From positions 236,001-300,000 of the forward strand of contig JAPQWV010000668.1 in NCBI GenBank assembly GCA_027422505.1: a DNA stretch of 64,000 nucleotides, in the 5' to 3' direction. The DNA comes from Craterostigma plantagineum (taxonomy: Eukaryota > Streptophyta > Magnoliopsida > Lamiales > Linderniaceae). The notes under the pieces were generated by a model. The model was not told the origin of the DNA. It was given only the letters and a program-made list of their open reading frames with translations, and did no database searches. Shown one piece after another: positions 48,447-59,700 of the stretch. The translations under genes were made by a program, and so were the position numbers. How positions within the stretch are numbered: position 1 is the stretch's first letter; the number at the start of each line of letters is the position of its first letter.

Positions 48447-48975
48447 TGTTGTTTTATGTTTATATGTATATGTGAGGAGGATCGAATGTTTTGTTGTGAG
48501 AGGAGAACAATATTTTTAACAGAGGAAGAAATTTCTTATTTCACTTTCTATTTTTCGGATACAGCATATTTAGGCTAGGTGCCTTTTTCATTATCTGTAT
48601 TACACATGAACTCACAAACTCATGCACATGCTCTCCTTTTTCTCTCACACACTCACGGCACTTTGTGCCTTTTCTCTCCCACTTAATACAACATGCAAAC
48701 ACACCTATATATAATAGGTTATAGGTAGTAGATAGATAAGATCATATCAAAAACATATCTTTTACTTTTTTTGACTTGCATATCTCGTTGTTGAAATAAG
48801 AAGGCTGCGCTGATTTTCCTTTGCATGCGCACATCTCCTTTAGCTGTTGTATCTGGACTTTTATCTGTAGTTATTATATCACGTTGGCTGCTTTATCATT
48901 TGTCGTCTTTATTTTTTCAAAATCTTCGGCCCCTAATTTTCAACTTTGATCCCACTTTGAGATTATTAGCTAACA
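48447..48975 (-). repeat. 3' LTR of gag-only element copy 2
   Basis: 529 bp; partner 51017-51547. Confidence 0.95.
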
Positions 48976-49009
48976 AATTCCCCCCTTAATCTCAAAGTGT
49001 GTGGCTCTT

Positions 49010-50983
49010 TTACTGATTTTTAAATTTGACCCGTTTTCGTCTATCATACGTTGCGGCTCGCCATTTGCCGTCAATAATTTTCTTCGTGATCTTCGCCATT
49101 TTTGCCATCTCGTCGTACTCGTCTGTCACCAAACAACACAAAGAGTTTATCTCTAGTTTTCCTTCTTGGACCGTCTTTGCCCTTCGATTCGGTTCTTCAG
49201 CGATGTAATAAATATCCTCATATTTTTCTTTCATCCCTGTGACGTAGTTCTTCAGGCTCGTCACCTCGTCGTTAAAAATGGGATTGTCGGCTTCTTCGCG
49301 TTTCTTAACAAGCTCCTTATTTACCACCTCTATTGACATAATTTTGTACTGCTCCGCATCTTTTTTTACGAACACATTTTCGAATTTAAATGTTACCTCC
49401 TCCGCAATTTTTCTGTGGATTTTGTCGTACGCAATATCCGCGGGTGTGTCGATTGGGTCCTTTGCTCCGGATCGCTTTTCCTTCCTTGGCAGCTCCAGGA
49501 TCTCCTTCGTTGGTACATCAGTCATCTCATTATTCATGAGCTCATTCTTGTCCCATGCACCCTTCATGATCTCCTTATCAGACTTATTCATATTGATCAA
49601 CGCCATGGGGACAGTTTCGTATTGCTCCACCTTGTTTCTCACGAGTTCTTCGATCTTAATTATGACCACCTCCGCGACTTCATTTCGGGTTTCGTCGCTT
49701 TCTTTTTCTTTCAGATTTTTGTTATCGTCTATCGCCTTGAGGGTATCCTTGTTCATCATCGTCATTTCGTCCTTCTCGTTCGCTTCTAAATTTTCGGCGA
49801 GCTTGTACTTGTCGTTGCTTCGGGTTTTCAATTTGTTCATGTAGGCTTCAAGGCTGTCTCTCGCATGGATCCATTCTTTTATCTCCTTGTCTTTCAGGCG
49901 CGCTTTTTCTTTGTCAACGCGCTCTTTATCGTTAAGACTGGCCTCCGTAGGTTCTCCAGTCTTCTGTGTCGTGACTTTATCGACAACATGTCGCATGGCC
50001 TCCGTCGTGACTTCATGCGCGACCATCTCGTCGCTCTCCTGCATCTCACCTCGTATGGCTTCTTCAGCCTGCTGGGGAGTTGGCTTCTTTCTCGTATCTT
50101 CTCCGGCATCAATAGTGTTCTCGGCTACTGTGTCGTATTTCTCCGTGGCTTTCTTATTCGCCTCGTGGAATTTATCTGTAGCTTCGTCCGACGACGTGTG
50201 CATGTCGTCGTCAACCGCATTTTTCATCTCATCGGCATTCTCCGATGTTCTCACGTCGATCTCCTCGACTTTCTCAAGTGGTTGTCGTGGCGGCGTTTCT
50301 TCGACCACCTCCTCTTTCTCGAGCTCTCCTTCGCTTGAAACTCCTTTTTCCTTTTCTTCTTCCACGAGCTCCTCGGCCTTTGGATATATTTCCTTCTCTT
50401 CATCGCCATCGGCTTTCATCTTTGATGATTCGCCTTCCTCTTTTCTCATCTCGGGTTTTGGTGGTGGTCCATTATTTTTCTTTTCTACCACTGGCTCAGC
50501 TTGATCTTTATCAAACTTACTCTCCACGTCACGAGCTACCTCATCTCGTACGGGTTCGCCCTCAGCATTCTTCTCGTCCTCCTTCGTCGTCTCAAGTTCG
50601 CCCTGTTTTTGTGGTTGAACTTCGTTGGTGTAATCGGCGTCTTTCTTGTATGCTTTCTCCAACAGATCCCAGGCTTCCTTGGCTTTTTTCGTTGCGCCTA
50701 TCGCTCCGAAACCGATAAAATCTAACGCTTCGTCGATGAGAACGACTGCGAGACCATTTTCTCTGACGGCAGCTCCCAGCGTCTTCCGTTGCGACTTTGT
50801 ATACTTCGTCTTATCTAGTGAAAATCCATCTTCGACTATTTCCCATACGCCTTGCGATTTTAGTAAAGCTTTCATTTCGACGCTCCACCTCGCGTAGTTG
50901 GTTTCGGTGAGTTGCGGGATTAACATGTGGGTAAATAATATCAGCTTCGACACCATCGGCACCATCGGCTCTGTCGGCTCCAT
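49010..50983 (-). CDS. Gag-HSP70/HSP90 chimeric ORF, copy 2 (intact)
   Basis: 657 codons without interruption from the first ATG (50983); the frame is open to 50998 without ATG. Order: copia-type gag N-terminus (IPQLTETNYARWSVEMKALL, KEAWDLLEKAYKK) at about 30-110; Lys/Glu-rich linker to about 350; BiP/HSP70-lid-like block (DKEIKEWIHARDSLEAYMNK, DKYKLAENLEANEKDE, IDDNKNLKEKESDE) encoded at about 49690-49925; HSP90-like block (DEVTSLKNYVTGMKEKYEDI, SLCCLVTDEYDEMAKMAK) at about 49040-49290; basic tail RAATYDRRKRVKF. No zinc knuckle, protease, integrase or RT. Mobility would need proteins from another copia element (inference). The chaperone similarity is by eye, from known plant BiP and HSP90 motifs. 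Confidence 0.8.
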   Translation of the reverse strand: MEPTEPMVPMVSKLILFTHMLIPQLTETNYARWSVEMKALLKSQGVWEIVEDGFSLDKTKYTKSQRKTLGAAVRENGLAVVLIDEALDFIGFGAIGATKKAKEAWDLLEKAYKKDADYTNEVQPQKQGELETTKEDEKNAEGEPVRDEVARDVESKFDKDQAEPVVEKKNNGPPPKPEMRKEEGESSKMKADGDEEKEIYPKAEELVEEEKEKGVSSEGELEKEEVVEETPPRQPLEKVEEIDVRTSENADEMKNAVDDDMHTSSDEATDKFHEANKKATEKYDTVAENTIDAGEDTRKKPTPQQAEEAIRGEMQESDEMVAHEVTTEAMRHVVDKVTTQKTGEPTEASLNDKERVDKEKARLKDKEIKEWIHARDSLEAYMNKLKTRSNDKYKLAENLEANEKDEMTMMNKDTLKAIDDNKNLKEKESDETRNEVAEVVIIKIEELVRNKVEQYETVPMALINMNKSDKEIMKGAWDKNELMNNEMTDVPTKEILELPRKEKRSGAKDPIDTPADIAYDKIHRKIAEEVTFKFENVFVKKDAEQYKIMSIEVVNKELVKKREEADNPIFNDEVTSLKNYVTGMKEKYEDIYYIAEEPNRRAKTVQEGKLEINSLCCLVTDEYDEMAKMAKITKKIIDGKWRAATYDRRKRVKFKNQ

Positions 50984-51016
50984 CGGCGCTGGCAACACAA
51001 TCGGCTCTGACCATTT

Positions 51017-51547
51017 TGTTGTTTTATGTTTATATGTATATGTGAGGAGGATCGAATGTTTTGTTGTGAGAGGAGAACAATATTTTTAACAGAGGAAGAA
51101 ATTTCTTATTTCACTTTCTATTTTTCGGATACAGCATATTTAGGCTAGGTGCCTTTTTCATTATCTGTATTACACATGAACTCACAAACTCATGCACATG
51201 CTCTCCTTTTTCTCTCACACACTCACGGCACTTTGTGCCTTTTCTCTCCCACTTAATACAACATGCAAACACACCTATATATATAATAGGTTATAGGTAG
51301 TAGATAGATAAGATCATATCAAAAACATATCTTTTACTTTTTTTGACTTGCATATCTCGTTGTTGAAATAAGAAGGCTGCGCTGATTTTCCTTTGCATGC
51401 GCACATCTCCTTTAGCTGTTGTATCTGGACTTTTATCTGTAGTTATTATATCACGTTGGCTGCTTTATCATTTGTCGTCTTTATTTTTTCAAAATCTTCG
51501 GCCCCTAATTTTCAACTTTGATCCCACTTTGAGATTATTAGCTAACA
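51017..51547 (-). repeat. 5' LTR of gag-only element copy 2
   Basis: 531 bp; includes one extra AT unit near 51280. Confidence 0.95.
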
Positions 51548-51920
51548 GTTTCTACTTTTGCAACGTAGGAGTTCTTAAAATAAGCATCCGACAATATCAC
51601 CTAAGAATCACTATCAATGTTTTTTTACCAATATCAGTCTAGTGCTCAGATGCAGGCTAAACTTTTATAGAGAATCAAGACTATTACTGTTATTATTCTT
51701 GTTATTATTATTGTTACTATTACTATTATTACTCATTCTGTTTTCAGTACATCGAGTCTGAGTTTGAGCTTCATTTTATATCAGGTCCGATATCTTTCAT
51801 CTATTCAACATCAGAATATAGTCGCACTTTTGGGTTATTGCCAGGAAAATAATATACAGCTTCTTGTCTACGAGTACATACCAAACGGAAGTATCTCAAT
51901 CCATGTGTATGGTAACCACT

Positions 51921-51921
<1 letters not shown>

Positions 51922-52003
<82 letters not shown>
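51922..52003. repeat. Compound (CT)n(CA)n microsatellite
   Basis: About 27 CT followed by about 14 CA units, in an intron of the decayed kinase gene. ORFs across it are artefacts. Confidence 0.95.
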
Positions 52004-52004
<1 letters not shown>

Positions 52005-53775
52005 TGTCATTGTGTATTTTGCGACTGCGAGCTCGACACACATGAAAGGTAAAAAAAAAAATAAAATAGGAGACCTTATGTGATAGATAAGCATGCCAAC
52101 TTGGACTCAAAATTCAATATCCTTTTTAAATCTGCAATTCCTTTTAAAGCATCCATATTAGTGTGAAAAACATATCCTTATTGCTTTGCATTTTCTTATA
52201 ACCTCATGGCACGTTTAATCTGTTTCATTTCTTTCTTGTTCTGCACCACTTTCCCTCATTCGGCTATGTTCTGTTTAGCTGGACCTCCATCTTTATTACT
52301 CAGGTTACTGGCCATGTTTCCCAGGAAAAACTTGAATTCAAACACAGGCTTTCAATTGCTCTTGGAGCAGCTAAAGGTGATCCCATGCAGTGAGCATATT
52401 TTGGTTTATCTTAGTGCTGCTGAAATATATGAAATAGGTCACAATTATTTGTGTAAGGTCCTGCGGGCTTAACATGGCTTTCAGCCAGTTTACTTTTGTT
52501 GAGCAAATAATCTGCGTATCCATACATCTATTGATGCTGCACATGCAGGTTTAGCTCACGTCCACTCCCTGAGTCCAAGATTAATACGTAAGGATTTCAA
52601 AACAGCAAAGGTTCTGGTTGATGAAAACTTCATTGCCCAAGTAGCAGATGCTGGGTTGCGCAATTTTCTTGGAAAATATGACAATACCGGCCCATCTGCT
52701 TCTTTACTGGAAGATGATGAACTTTTCCTTGCTCCAGAGTAACGCGAATTGCTGTTTGGTGATTTCCGGCATCATTTACTTTATAATACCTTAAAAACAT
52801 CTTTAACCTTCTTGTCCAGGGTTCCTGAATTCCGACGTTCCTCTGAAAAAAGTGATGTTTACAGTTTTGGGGTTTTTCTTCTGGAGTTAGTAAGCGGGCG
52901 GGCGGGCGGCAGGAAACTTTCCATCCATAGATGACATCAACCAGAACTCGGTCGAATGGGTAAAATAATACATCCATTATCGCTCATGACGCTGTTTTTC
53001 ACCTGTCTGATGATAGCATTCAAATTCAGTACTCAATGCACAGTAATGAAGAATCAAATCAAAACTGCCGCAGGTGCAACATCTTTGTGATTCTGGGAAG
53101 CATATCAACCATTATTGATCAGAGACTCGATAATAGTTTTACGACAGAAAGTACGGAAGAGTTCTTAGAGGTGATGCTTCAGTGTGTTAACCCTTCGAGT
53201 GAGAGGCGACCGCCTATGACCCATGTGGTAAGTGAACTCGATCGCAGAAGAAATGAGCTTGACCACGATCTTGGGGGCAGACTCCCCAGTCGTGATGCTT
53301 GGCAGCCAGCTATTCAGGGGTTCTATATAACTATATGGAGAGGGATAGCGAAAATTTGGGATTCTGGGAATCACAGATGTGTAATACTACCATATTACTT
53401 TCCTGGATTGTCACAAGAACATAGTTTTTCTTTTTCATTCTTGTTCTGCGCTGAGGCTAACGAATTGAGTCCACCATTTACGTACGATCGAATTGAATCA
53501 AACGTATCATAGTGTTCTTGGCAAAGGAAATTTTGGAGAGGACAAAAGTATGTTTCGGAGTTGGAAGATAAGACACTTTCTATTACCAGAAGACCACGGA
53601 AACTGCAATATTGAAATTGGAAACAAGCCACACACTATGATCACGGAGCTGATTACAGTAACAATGCCATGGAAAAGTAAAAGAAGTCGACTAAAATTAA
53701 CAATCACACAACATTCATATCTAAATTGCGCAACATGAGAAACAGGCTTCTGGGTATGATAAATCTTCACCTGGC

Positions 53776-56700
53776 TCAATTCAAAGAACCTTGTTTGGCT
53801 TTTAGGACAAGTTCTTCAGTAGTCATTCCAATGATTTCATTAGCGCGCTTCAAGCCAACACAGTAATACCTTCCAATTGTGTCCTAATATAAACAAAAAA
53901 AATCATCAGAAAAAACTTTGTTCAGTACAATAAGAGCAAGTACGAAAGACGGGACCATTCCAACAAATATGAAAATAAAACCACGCCAGTAAGTGTCGGT
54001 AAGTTAAACAGTATTTTGTTCTTACCCGACAAACTATGCCTAATTTCTCCAATTTTTGGACAGCATCATCAACATCAAAATTGCAGTCTTCATGAAATTC
54101 ATCCCGTATTAGTTCTTCACATTGCTGGTCAAGGTCCTGTTTGATTTACAAAATTGCCATATCATACAACCACTAAAAACAGTTTCGCAAAACCAACAGA
54201 TATCATGGCTGAATACCTGCAAAGTAGCTTTCCCCTGTTCCATCAAAATGAAAAATGAAACTATGACCTCCTTTACCTGCAAATTAGCGAAATGGAAGTC
54301 AAGATCAGAAGACTAGAACATCTTTATTGTTAGTAAATTAGAGTATGATCCAAATACTAGGCATCAACCACCCGCATACAAATGCGCTTAACTCATTACA
54401 AAGAATCAGAATGGCACTTCGCAACATAAGAGGGGTTCTCACTAAAAATAACACGTTTCGTGTTGTGCCTCAAACTTTGCAGATGATTATCTTTTTTTTC
54501 TTTTTTTTTCTCTCATTTTTGTCTATGTCCAGGGCCACACAGTCCGAACTACGATAGTTCACACCGAGAAAATAGAGATGATGTGCATTCTTGGGGGATA
54601 GAATATTATCAATGGCAGGTCTCATAGTTCAAATTGTAGGTAACTTACTTCTTGTTGGATCACATCATCACACAAATGAAGAAGGGTGCCCTTTCCACTA
54701 TCTAATTGTTTGTCGTACATCGACTGTGTGATTAGATTGTGATATGTTGCCATACTCTGTTGAAACCTGGCAACCAAACAAACTGAGTTAAATAAAAACT
54801 GCCAAAAAGGATTTTGAATAGAATTGACAGTTCAGATGAAAAATCAAATAAATATCTAATTGACGGAAAAAATTGGAAGTTCATACGACTAAAGCTTATA
54901 TCAGCAGGAGTAAATATTCATGGATACTGATATTTAAGAGTAAGCATCAAATTTATGCGATGGTCTATGACTGATGTTTTACAAAGTCAGTGGTTGACAT
55001 TACGGAGACTCTGAAATCTAAAAGCTCTTCTAGTCTTCTGCTTGACTGACAAATGACAATATCACATTACTTTCATCATAGCAGAAGACGAGAGTACCGG
55101 TCCTAGTACCTAAACATTTCAATTGGATGAATCAAAGCCTGAAGGTGTGAATACTAACGTGAAGTATATCTTAGCACAATAACCAATCACAGTGGAGAGG
55201 ATAGCGATTATGACCCAGAGATCAGCTTTAGGCATTTCAACAGAGCCAGCTACAGCAACCTGAAATATTCACCAAATACATAGAAGGAGATGAAACATTA
55301 ATTAAAATACACTCAAAGATTCATTATCGGCAGGAGAGTGACTAACCAGTCCAACTATGGCAGAAATGAGAAATTTAACCCAGTCCATAGGAGTCAAACT
55401 TGGATTTTTTTTCTCCGGCTATTATTAGAAAAAGAAAATGGTTACAACTCACGCAGGAATCATCGACAAAAGATTCCATTGTCTAGAGAAAATTGAAAGT
55501 GAGGCCGCAGGAGATGAAGAAAACCAACAAGGACGATTTCCATATCTGCCATGGGGATGTTTTTGAAATGCTTCACATAAATGCCTCGCTCTGCCTTTGG
55601 ACTAGAACTTGCTCGCCTGTGCAGCAACCACAGTGTCAACATTCAATCAAACTTAACGCACAGTACAAATGTTTGGAAACTAGTGCACTAGAACCAGATT
55701 GATGAATTTAAGTTCCCTTAAACTAACACGAAAACGAGTACTTGTTATTCACTTGTCGGACAATCGAAGGACATCTTTTATCAACTAGATTATTGTCACA
55801 CGATTAATAATGTTATGCAGAGACATAACCCTAAGAAGAAACTTGATCTCCAACAACAAAAACTGCAACTGGATCTTAACTACAGCATAAAAGACAACAA
55901 ACCAATCACAAAGCTGAAAATTATGAACCTTATGACAAGAAAAGTTATTGATCATCACATAACATCACTGATAAGGATACCTGTAAACAACAATGATCCT
56001 ATCAAAGGTTGGTTCTTGAATTGTAATTTTATTCAGCAAATTCCCACCACTGTAGAATGCAAAGAAAACCATTAAGGGAAAAAATGCAACATAATGGATA
56101 ATAATAAGCACTGATTTTGCTGTGGGATAAGATTAATGACAGAAGATCATCAGCATGATGACAAGATTACGTTCAAACCTGACTTCCATATTCTCAAGAC
56201 GAATTCGTTCAATGTATAATCCATTATCGTCTGCATCAGATGTGGGGTAATCATCCTTCTTTAGATCCTTCTCAGGCCTCGAGTTTGACGTCCTTGCGAA
56301 TAGCTTTCCTAGCCTGATGATAGGGAGAAAATGCATAAAAATACAGAATGATAATTAAGCACGAAAGTGGATGATCTTGCGAGCCAAGGATATGATTTTA
56401 ACCCATACGATATTAAACACTTAACAGCACTATCATTTAGGCATAGACTTCATATCCGTATCCAGTACACAAGCAATAGCCATTGATAAGAAGCATCACT
56501 GACCTGGTCTTTCTCAAAATCCATGCCCAGAGACGTCCAATGATTACATCTACTTTCTCCATGAAAAAATAGCCAGTTGTTCTATCAATGCCAATCCCAC
56601 GCCGGAAGATGATATACTAGGAGTAAGAAAGTAAGCTATCATATCCATCCTCACTTCAATGCATATAGAAAAACAAAAGACGGTTTGATGACTTCCAACT

Positions 56701-59700
56701 AATGCAGCACTTTATAAAGCAATGACTTGCGAGATATGAAGAGAAGTTTTGATCAAAATCAGTCACAGCAAGTGGCATTACAGCAGAAAATTCGCTATAA
56801 TGGTGTGAATAGCCCTAAACCCATCCAAACAGGGGTAATGGTGCGATTTCGGCAGGTTAACCCGACCCTATACTTGTAACTGGAGTGATCTTTTTCATTC
56901 AAATCCATGACCTAATGCAATACTTGCAAATTGGGTGGTATTAGGCGATTCATGCGGTTTTCAATGACCAATTGTTATAAGTTACTTCAAAATGTAAATA
57001 AAAAAATTCTGATACAGATAAATGTTTTATGTACATGCGATAAATGCTGTCGTGAAATGCAAAAAATGGAGAGTAGGTTATATTATAAACGTGTGGATAT
57101 ACCAACGAAAGCATCTTTCCATGATAAGTGATCCCAGAGATTGTTAAATCAAGGGCAGTGCATCAAAATCTAAAAAGTAAAACTGCAATGACTGAGGACA
57201 TTAAAATCTGGAAAACAAAATTGCAAGAAATAGTTTAACTTCCCAACATTGGACAGAAAACAATGACAATAATATTGATTAATCCAATATGTGCAGTATG
57301 TTTTAATTTAATTATTCACACAATTGACCTTCAATCCATCCAAAAGAACCAAACAGATCAATTGGAGTTGTATGGCTGAATTTGATTAGAAAATCCTGCT
57401 TTTCTCAATTGCGACCTAATTTTCAAGCATCGAAAGTGGCCCCACTTAAGGACTCGCAATCCACTCCCCTCAAATCCAGATGTACCCCCCTCAAAATAAA
57501 GGAAAATAATAAAATAACCGTGTAACATGAAGGGTGATGAAGAGCAAATTTATGGGCTGCCAAAGCATCCAAATTTGTAAAACACAGTTACCCAGAAACC
57601 TAAATCCTGTATACATCCATAGGAATGAATTTAAGAGAACTTTGTCAAGATTTTATCCAAAAGGATTAGAGAAAACACTTCAGGCGCATGCTCAGGTTAC
57701 GGGTGCACAGAGAGGGAGGGCAGGACATATAGAAAGGACACCTTATCTGCAAAATCTGACAGGTTATCATGTGGATGTGCGTCAAAGTAGCTCTTCAAAA
57801 GCTTCTTATCCAGCTGCACTTAGAGAAGCTTAGTAAGAAGAACGAGTCTTTAAACAAAGCTACAAAGATGTGCTGGTAATGCGAGAAAGTTGAATTGCTC
57901 TACAGCAGTCAAAGCTGGAATCAATACTGTACCTTAGAGTCATCTACTGTTATGGGAAGATTTAGAAGATATTGACCCGAACGAGCAACATCAATTTCGT
58001 CCTCAGAAACTATCTTAAAGTTACTTTTTTCCATAGTCTGCAGAACAAAAAAGAGGATTCTAATACCAAAATACATATAAATAAATAGGCATTAACAAGA
58101 TAAACAAAGTCTAAGGTGGATGAGAGAACAAAGTCTAAGGTGGATGAGAGCGGCCAGGATAACAACCGCAAATAGTCTTTTATTATTTTTTGGAAATTTT
58201 CACTAAATAAAAACAAGAAGAGTAGTACATGAGATTCGCTCAAGGAGCGAGAACCAACTGGTAACAAGCTACCAGTAGACACCCCACGACACAATCAAGG
58301 CCTAAACAAACACCAATCAACCAACAAGTGAAAGGCGACAAAGAGAGCCAAGAAAAAGACAAAAAGCAGATCTCCAAGTCTGTCCCAGCAAGCCACCCGG
58401 GCACGCCCCATGGCACACTCATCCAAGAGACGCGCGGGATCAGGGGTCACCCACGTCGTGGCCAGCTTCTTGGCTGCATATATTCGTCGCCTCATGGTTA
58501 TCCTCTAGGCCAGCGAGAGCCTCAAACATGTTACGGTCCGCGTGGTGGTAAGGCGTCCCAACGCCTCTGGAAGTGGGTGCGTCCGTCGTGCCCGAATGAG
58601 TAGAATGGGCATGACTCCTCCTATCAACGCCATTCTTATCGGCCTCCATATGAACTCTACCTTTACCCTTGGTTTTCCAAGCACGCTTTTGTGTCGGCCC
58701 CGTAGGAGGCCGTGGCGGCAGTTTGGTAGGTTGCATGGTCGGGACGGCCGTGTGAATCCTAGTCAAGTTGTTGAGCGGGGTCGTGGCCATGCTCTTAAGC
58801 GGTTGTCTCGGTCGGGTTTTGGGGCAAGTCGCAGTACTATGGGCCCAAGAGTCACACGACGAGCATTTTTTCGGCCGCCACTCATATTCGACACTAACAG
58901 GTACGACACCCGAAGAGCTCCCATCCTTAGTTGGAATGTGGATATTGAATCGCTCGACAAGAGATTCCGTCAATGGTATTTCAATACATACCCTAGCATA
59001 CTCAAGGCGTTCCATACGAGCCGTCATAGCATCCGCAAAAAGGGGCTTCCCAAGGACACTAGCGATGATTCCAAGGCCGGCTTGTGTCCAGTATTCCGTT
59101 GGGACGTTGCGGAGCTTAACCCACAGGGGAATAGTTGGATGTTGTTTCTTTTCAAAGGAGAATCCAGTATGCCAAGCCTCGAGGAAGATCGGCTGTCCGT
59201 GCAAGAGCCATGGTCCACCTTCCAAAGCCGCATCAGCCGCCTCTTTCGAGGTAAAACGGAACTTGAAGAGAAACCGTTAATCGTCGATCTAACTTCAGCA
59301 AGGTTCTTCCAAATAGATCGAACAAAGCGTTCAACATGTGGGAAATACGGACGCTTACCAAGAAAATACCCGACGAGCGTATGGTCCCACCGAGCGGCAC
59401 CTTGTTGAGCAACTTCCCATGAAGGCCGTGCGGCCGCAACACCATCGACGACACTAGGCGCCGTGTAGGATAAAGGGAGGCGTGCCGGACCAGCCCTTTC
59501 CCGGTTGTCTTTGATGCCAAGAACGACGTCGGAGAATGATGGACCCGTCCTAGGAATTCCGGGCAGCCCATCCGCGTCATGTGTAGGCCCATGAATGATA
59601 GAATGCCCAAAGGTGCTAGGGTTTGTCACTTCCAATTGTCCAGGCCCATTAGGGGAATTAGGCCCAACAGTATTAGGGTTAGCTACCACCTCAAGTCCAG

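Larger units (their letters stand above)
48447..51547 (-). mobile_element. Gag-only LTR retrotransposon (TR-GAG-like), copy 2
   Basis: LTRs 48447-48975 and 51017-51547 (529/531 bp, near-identical), TGTTG to TAACA, perfect target duplication GTTTC (48442-48446 and 51548-51552). PBS TGGTCAGAGC (51004-51013) lacks the AT of copy 1's TGGTATCAGAGC. PPT TTAAGGGGGGAATT near 48976-48989. The LTR shares CACGGCACTTTGTGCC with copy 1 but is otherwise diverged, so it is a sister lineage. Inserted antisense in an intron of the decayed kinase gene. Confidence 0.93.
47940..53400 (+). pseudogene. Decayed receptor-like pseudokinase gene with TE in intron
   Basis: Exon pieces: about 47940-48062 (hydrophobic VVGAVAFAGLLVIII, then RTSETGSSDPSVQ), 48153-48314 (RRFQMEELLLATKNFCDKNL), 51785-51911 (VRYLSSIQHQNIVALLGYCQ, LLVYEYIPNGSISIH), 52325-52376 (EKLEFKHRLSIALGAAKG), 52549-52738 (HVHSLSPRLIRKDFKTAKVL, VADAGLRNFL), 52821-52925 (SEKSDVYSFGVFLLELVSG) and 53100-53260 (IIDQRLDNSFTTES, CVNPSSERRPPMTHV). 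HRD and DFG are replaced (RKD, DAG), which looks native to this inactive-kinase family. Breaks: a missing T in the glycine loop, loss of the VAIK-lysine segment, and a frameshift at a GGGC slippage run (about 52893-52910). No N-terminus or start was found. Confidence 0.75.

Noticed and set aside
49278..50725. Serine/phenylalanine-rich plus-strand ORFs opposite the gag-chaperone ORF
   Set aside because: Mirror images of a Lys/Glu-rich coding strand; composition explains them.
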